A DNA stretch of 64,000 nucleotides from Tenacibaculum skagerrakense. GTDB taxonomy: Bacteria > Bacteroidota > Bacteroidia > Flavobacteriales > Flavobacteriaceae. The notes under the pieces are model-generated. The model ran no database searches, was not told the DNA's origin, and saw only the letters and a program-made list of their open reading frames with translations. The stretch spans positions 186,001-250,000 of the forward strand of contig NZ_SLXM01000007.1 in the NCBI RefSeq assembly GCF_004345825.1. Direction: 5' to 3'. The position numbers and the translations under genes are program-made. This document shows positions 63,044 through 64,000 of this stretch, one piece after another (position 1 is the stretch's first letter; every line of letters starts with the position of its first letter).

Positions 63044-63691
63044 ATGCGTTTAAAGCATTTGTTTATTACTCTGTTTATTGTATTTAGTATTGTTGATATT
63101 TCAATGATTTTTTACAATTTAAAAGAAGTATTATGGATACCTAGACTTATTAGTCTATCTTCTATTGTTTTATATGGCTACTTTTCAGTGAAAGATGTTC
63201 CTAAAAGCTTTTGGATATTATCTTTTTTTATTGTTCTTACTGGATTTTTCTTTTCTCTAGATGATTACACTCTAATAGGAATGTGTAGTTTAATTTGTTT
63301 ACGATTTTCTTGGTTAAAATTGATTTTTGATATCAATACTAAAATTGATAAGGTAATCCTTTTTATTGCATTTTCTATAACGGCGGTATTATTTGGAATG
63401 ATTTTATATCTAATTTATACAGACTCAATTTTTTACTATTTGTCAATAGTTACCACCATTGGTTTGGTATTACTGTTATCTACATCTTTTTCTTTATTAA
63501 CAACCAAAGGAGTAAAACTAGGTAATAGAGAAATGTTTATATCAATTGCAATTTTTATCCTTTCAGATGCCTTATCTGGTTCTAAAAAAATTACAGGAAC
63601 TTCCATGTTTTATATTATGTTAAGTGTTGTGTTGTACAATACAGCCTACTTTTTTTTAATGAATGCGATTATAAAAAACAGAACAAAATAG
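63044..63691 (+). CDS. Multi-pass membrane protein, possibly YhhN-like
   Basis: 215 residues with about seven to eight membrane helices and very short loops. The segment ISIAIFILSDALSGSK near the C-terminal third, followed by a last pair of helices, resembles the FxxSD motif of YhhN (lysoplasmalogenase-like) proteins, but the overall match is weak. It starts 37 bases after a terminator. Function cannot be set from sequence alone. Confidence 0.55.
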   Translation: MRLKHLFITLFIVFSIVDISMIFYNLKEVLWIPRLISLSSIVLYGYFSVKDVPKSFWILSFFIVLTGFFFSLDDYTLIGMCSLICLRFSWLKLIFDINTKIDKVILFIAFSITAVLFGMILYLIYTDSIFYYLSIVTTIGLVLLLSTSFSLLTTKGVKLGNREMFISIAIFILSDALSGSKKITGTSMFYIMLSVVLYNTAYFFLMNAIIKNRTK

Positions 63692-63743
63692 TTTTTTGGC
63701 TTTAAAATGGTAACTTAGAAGAGTTAACCAAACTGTAATATCT

Positions 63744-64000
63744 ATGAAGCTAGGAGCTTTTTCAATAAGTTTAGCAGTAAAGAGTTTACAAAAATCTAAA
63801 GAGTTTTACGAAACTTTGGGGTTTTCTGTATTTGCAGGAGAAATGGAACGTAATTACTTAATTATGAAAAATGGTAATTCGTTAATTGGACTATTTCAAG
63901 GAATGTTTGAAAATAATATTCTAACGTTTAATCCAGGTTGGGATGAAAGTGCGAATGCTTTAGAAGAATTTGATGATGTTAGAGCCATTCAAAAGCATTT
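63744..64000 (+). CDS. VOC-family (glyoxalase/dioxygenase-fold) protein, N-terminal part (cut by window end)
   Basis: ATG at 63744 opens a frame that runs past the window end; 85 residues are visible. MKLGAFSISLAVKSLQKSKE followed by FYETLGFSVFAG is the typical first beta-alpha-beta unit of VOC proteins, with LIMKNGNSLIGLFQG as the next strands. The metal site and substrate cannot be judged from this part. Confidence 0.83.
   Translation, partial: MKLGAFSISLAVKSLQKSKEFYETLGFSVFAGEMERNYLIMKNGNSLIGLFQGMFENNILTFNPGWDESANALEEFDDVRAIQKH

Overview
The window is AT-rich and almost all coding. It looks like chromosomal DNA of a marine-type Flavobacteriia/Bacteroidota bacterium. The sucA and sucB genes, the TAnnTTTG promoter elements, the double-glycine (NHLP) leader peptides and the DUF4157-type cargo genes all fit that group. 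Genus cannot be fixed from the sequence; Kordia, Tenacibaculum or Aquimarina relatives are plausible.

Region 1 (1-15765) is one plus-strand operon for making and exporting ribosomal peptides. It holds the end of a cyclic-nucleotide-binding protein, a TolC-like outer-membrane channel, a HlyD-like adaptor, a C39-peptidase ABC transporter, and a second ABC transporter with a non-peptidase N-terminal half. These are followed by a putative HExxH metalloprotein, a GAF-GAF-PAS adenylate cyclase, a TPR adenylate cyclase and five precursor peptides with nitrile-hydratase-like leaders. No standard modifying enzyme (LanM, radical SAM, YcaO) is present. Two cyclases next to cNMP-binding-like domains suggest that cAMP controls production or export. 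A strong terminator closes the operon.

Region 2 (15766-18772) has a 59-residue membrane protein, a GT1-like glycosyltransferase and a JmjC/cupin-like oxygenase. The last two could be tailoring enzymes for the peptides, but this is inference.

Region 3 (18773-54154) is a complete extracellular contractile injection system (eCIS, related to Afp/PVC and AlgoCIS). Gene order is cap protein (DUF4255), companion cap-region protein, long sheath, two tube proteins, DUF5908 protein, LysM adaptor, VgrG-like spike, PAAR tip, gp25, two large baseplate proteins and a 1711-residue protein with three Ig-like segments. Then come the tape-measure protein, a holin-like membrane protein, a cargo block and a CHAP-type peptidoglycan hydrolase without signal peptide, and finally the Afp15-like AAA ATPase and a terminator. 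The cargo block carries two DUF4157 proteins, a large amphipathic protein, two C-terminal HNH-type nuclease domains, a candidate immunity protein and a small membrane-anchored protein. A shared N-terminal FIQPK motif marks three of the cargo candidates. The holin-like protein and the hydrolase could together form a release (lysis) module.

Region 4 (54155-64000) is the right flank. It has a frameshifted gene remnant, a tiny lipoprotein, tRNA-Asn with a near-perfect Bacteroidota promoter, sucA-sucB, a DUF418 membrane protein, a two-gene minus-strand operon, a DUF4349 lipoprotein behind three 11-bp-phased direct repeats, a membrane protein and the start of a VOC-family gene.
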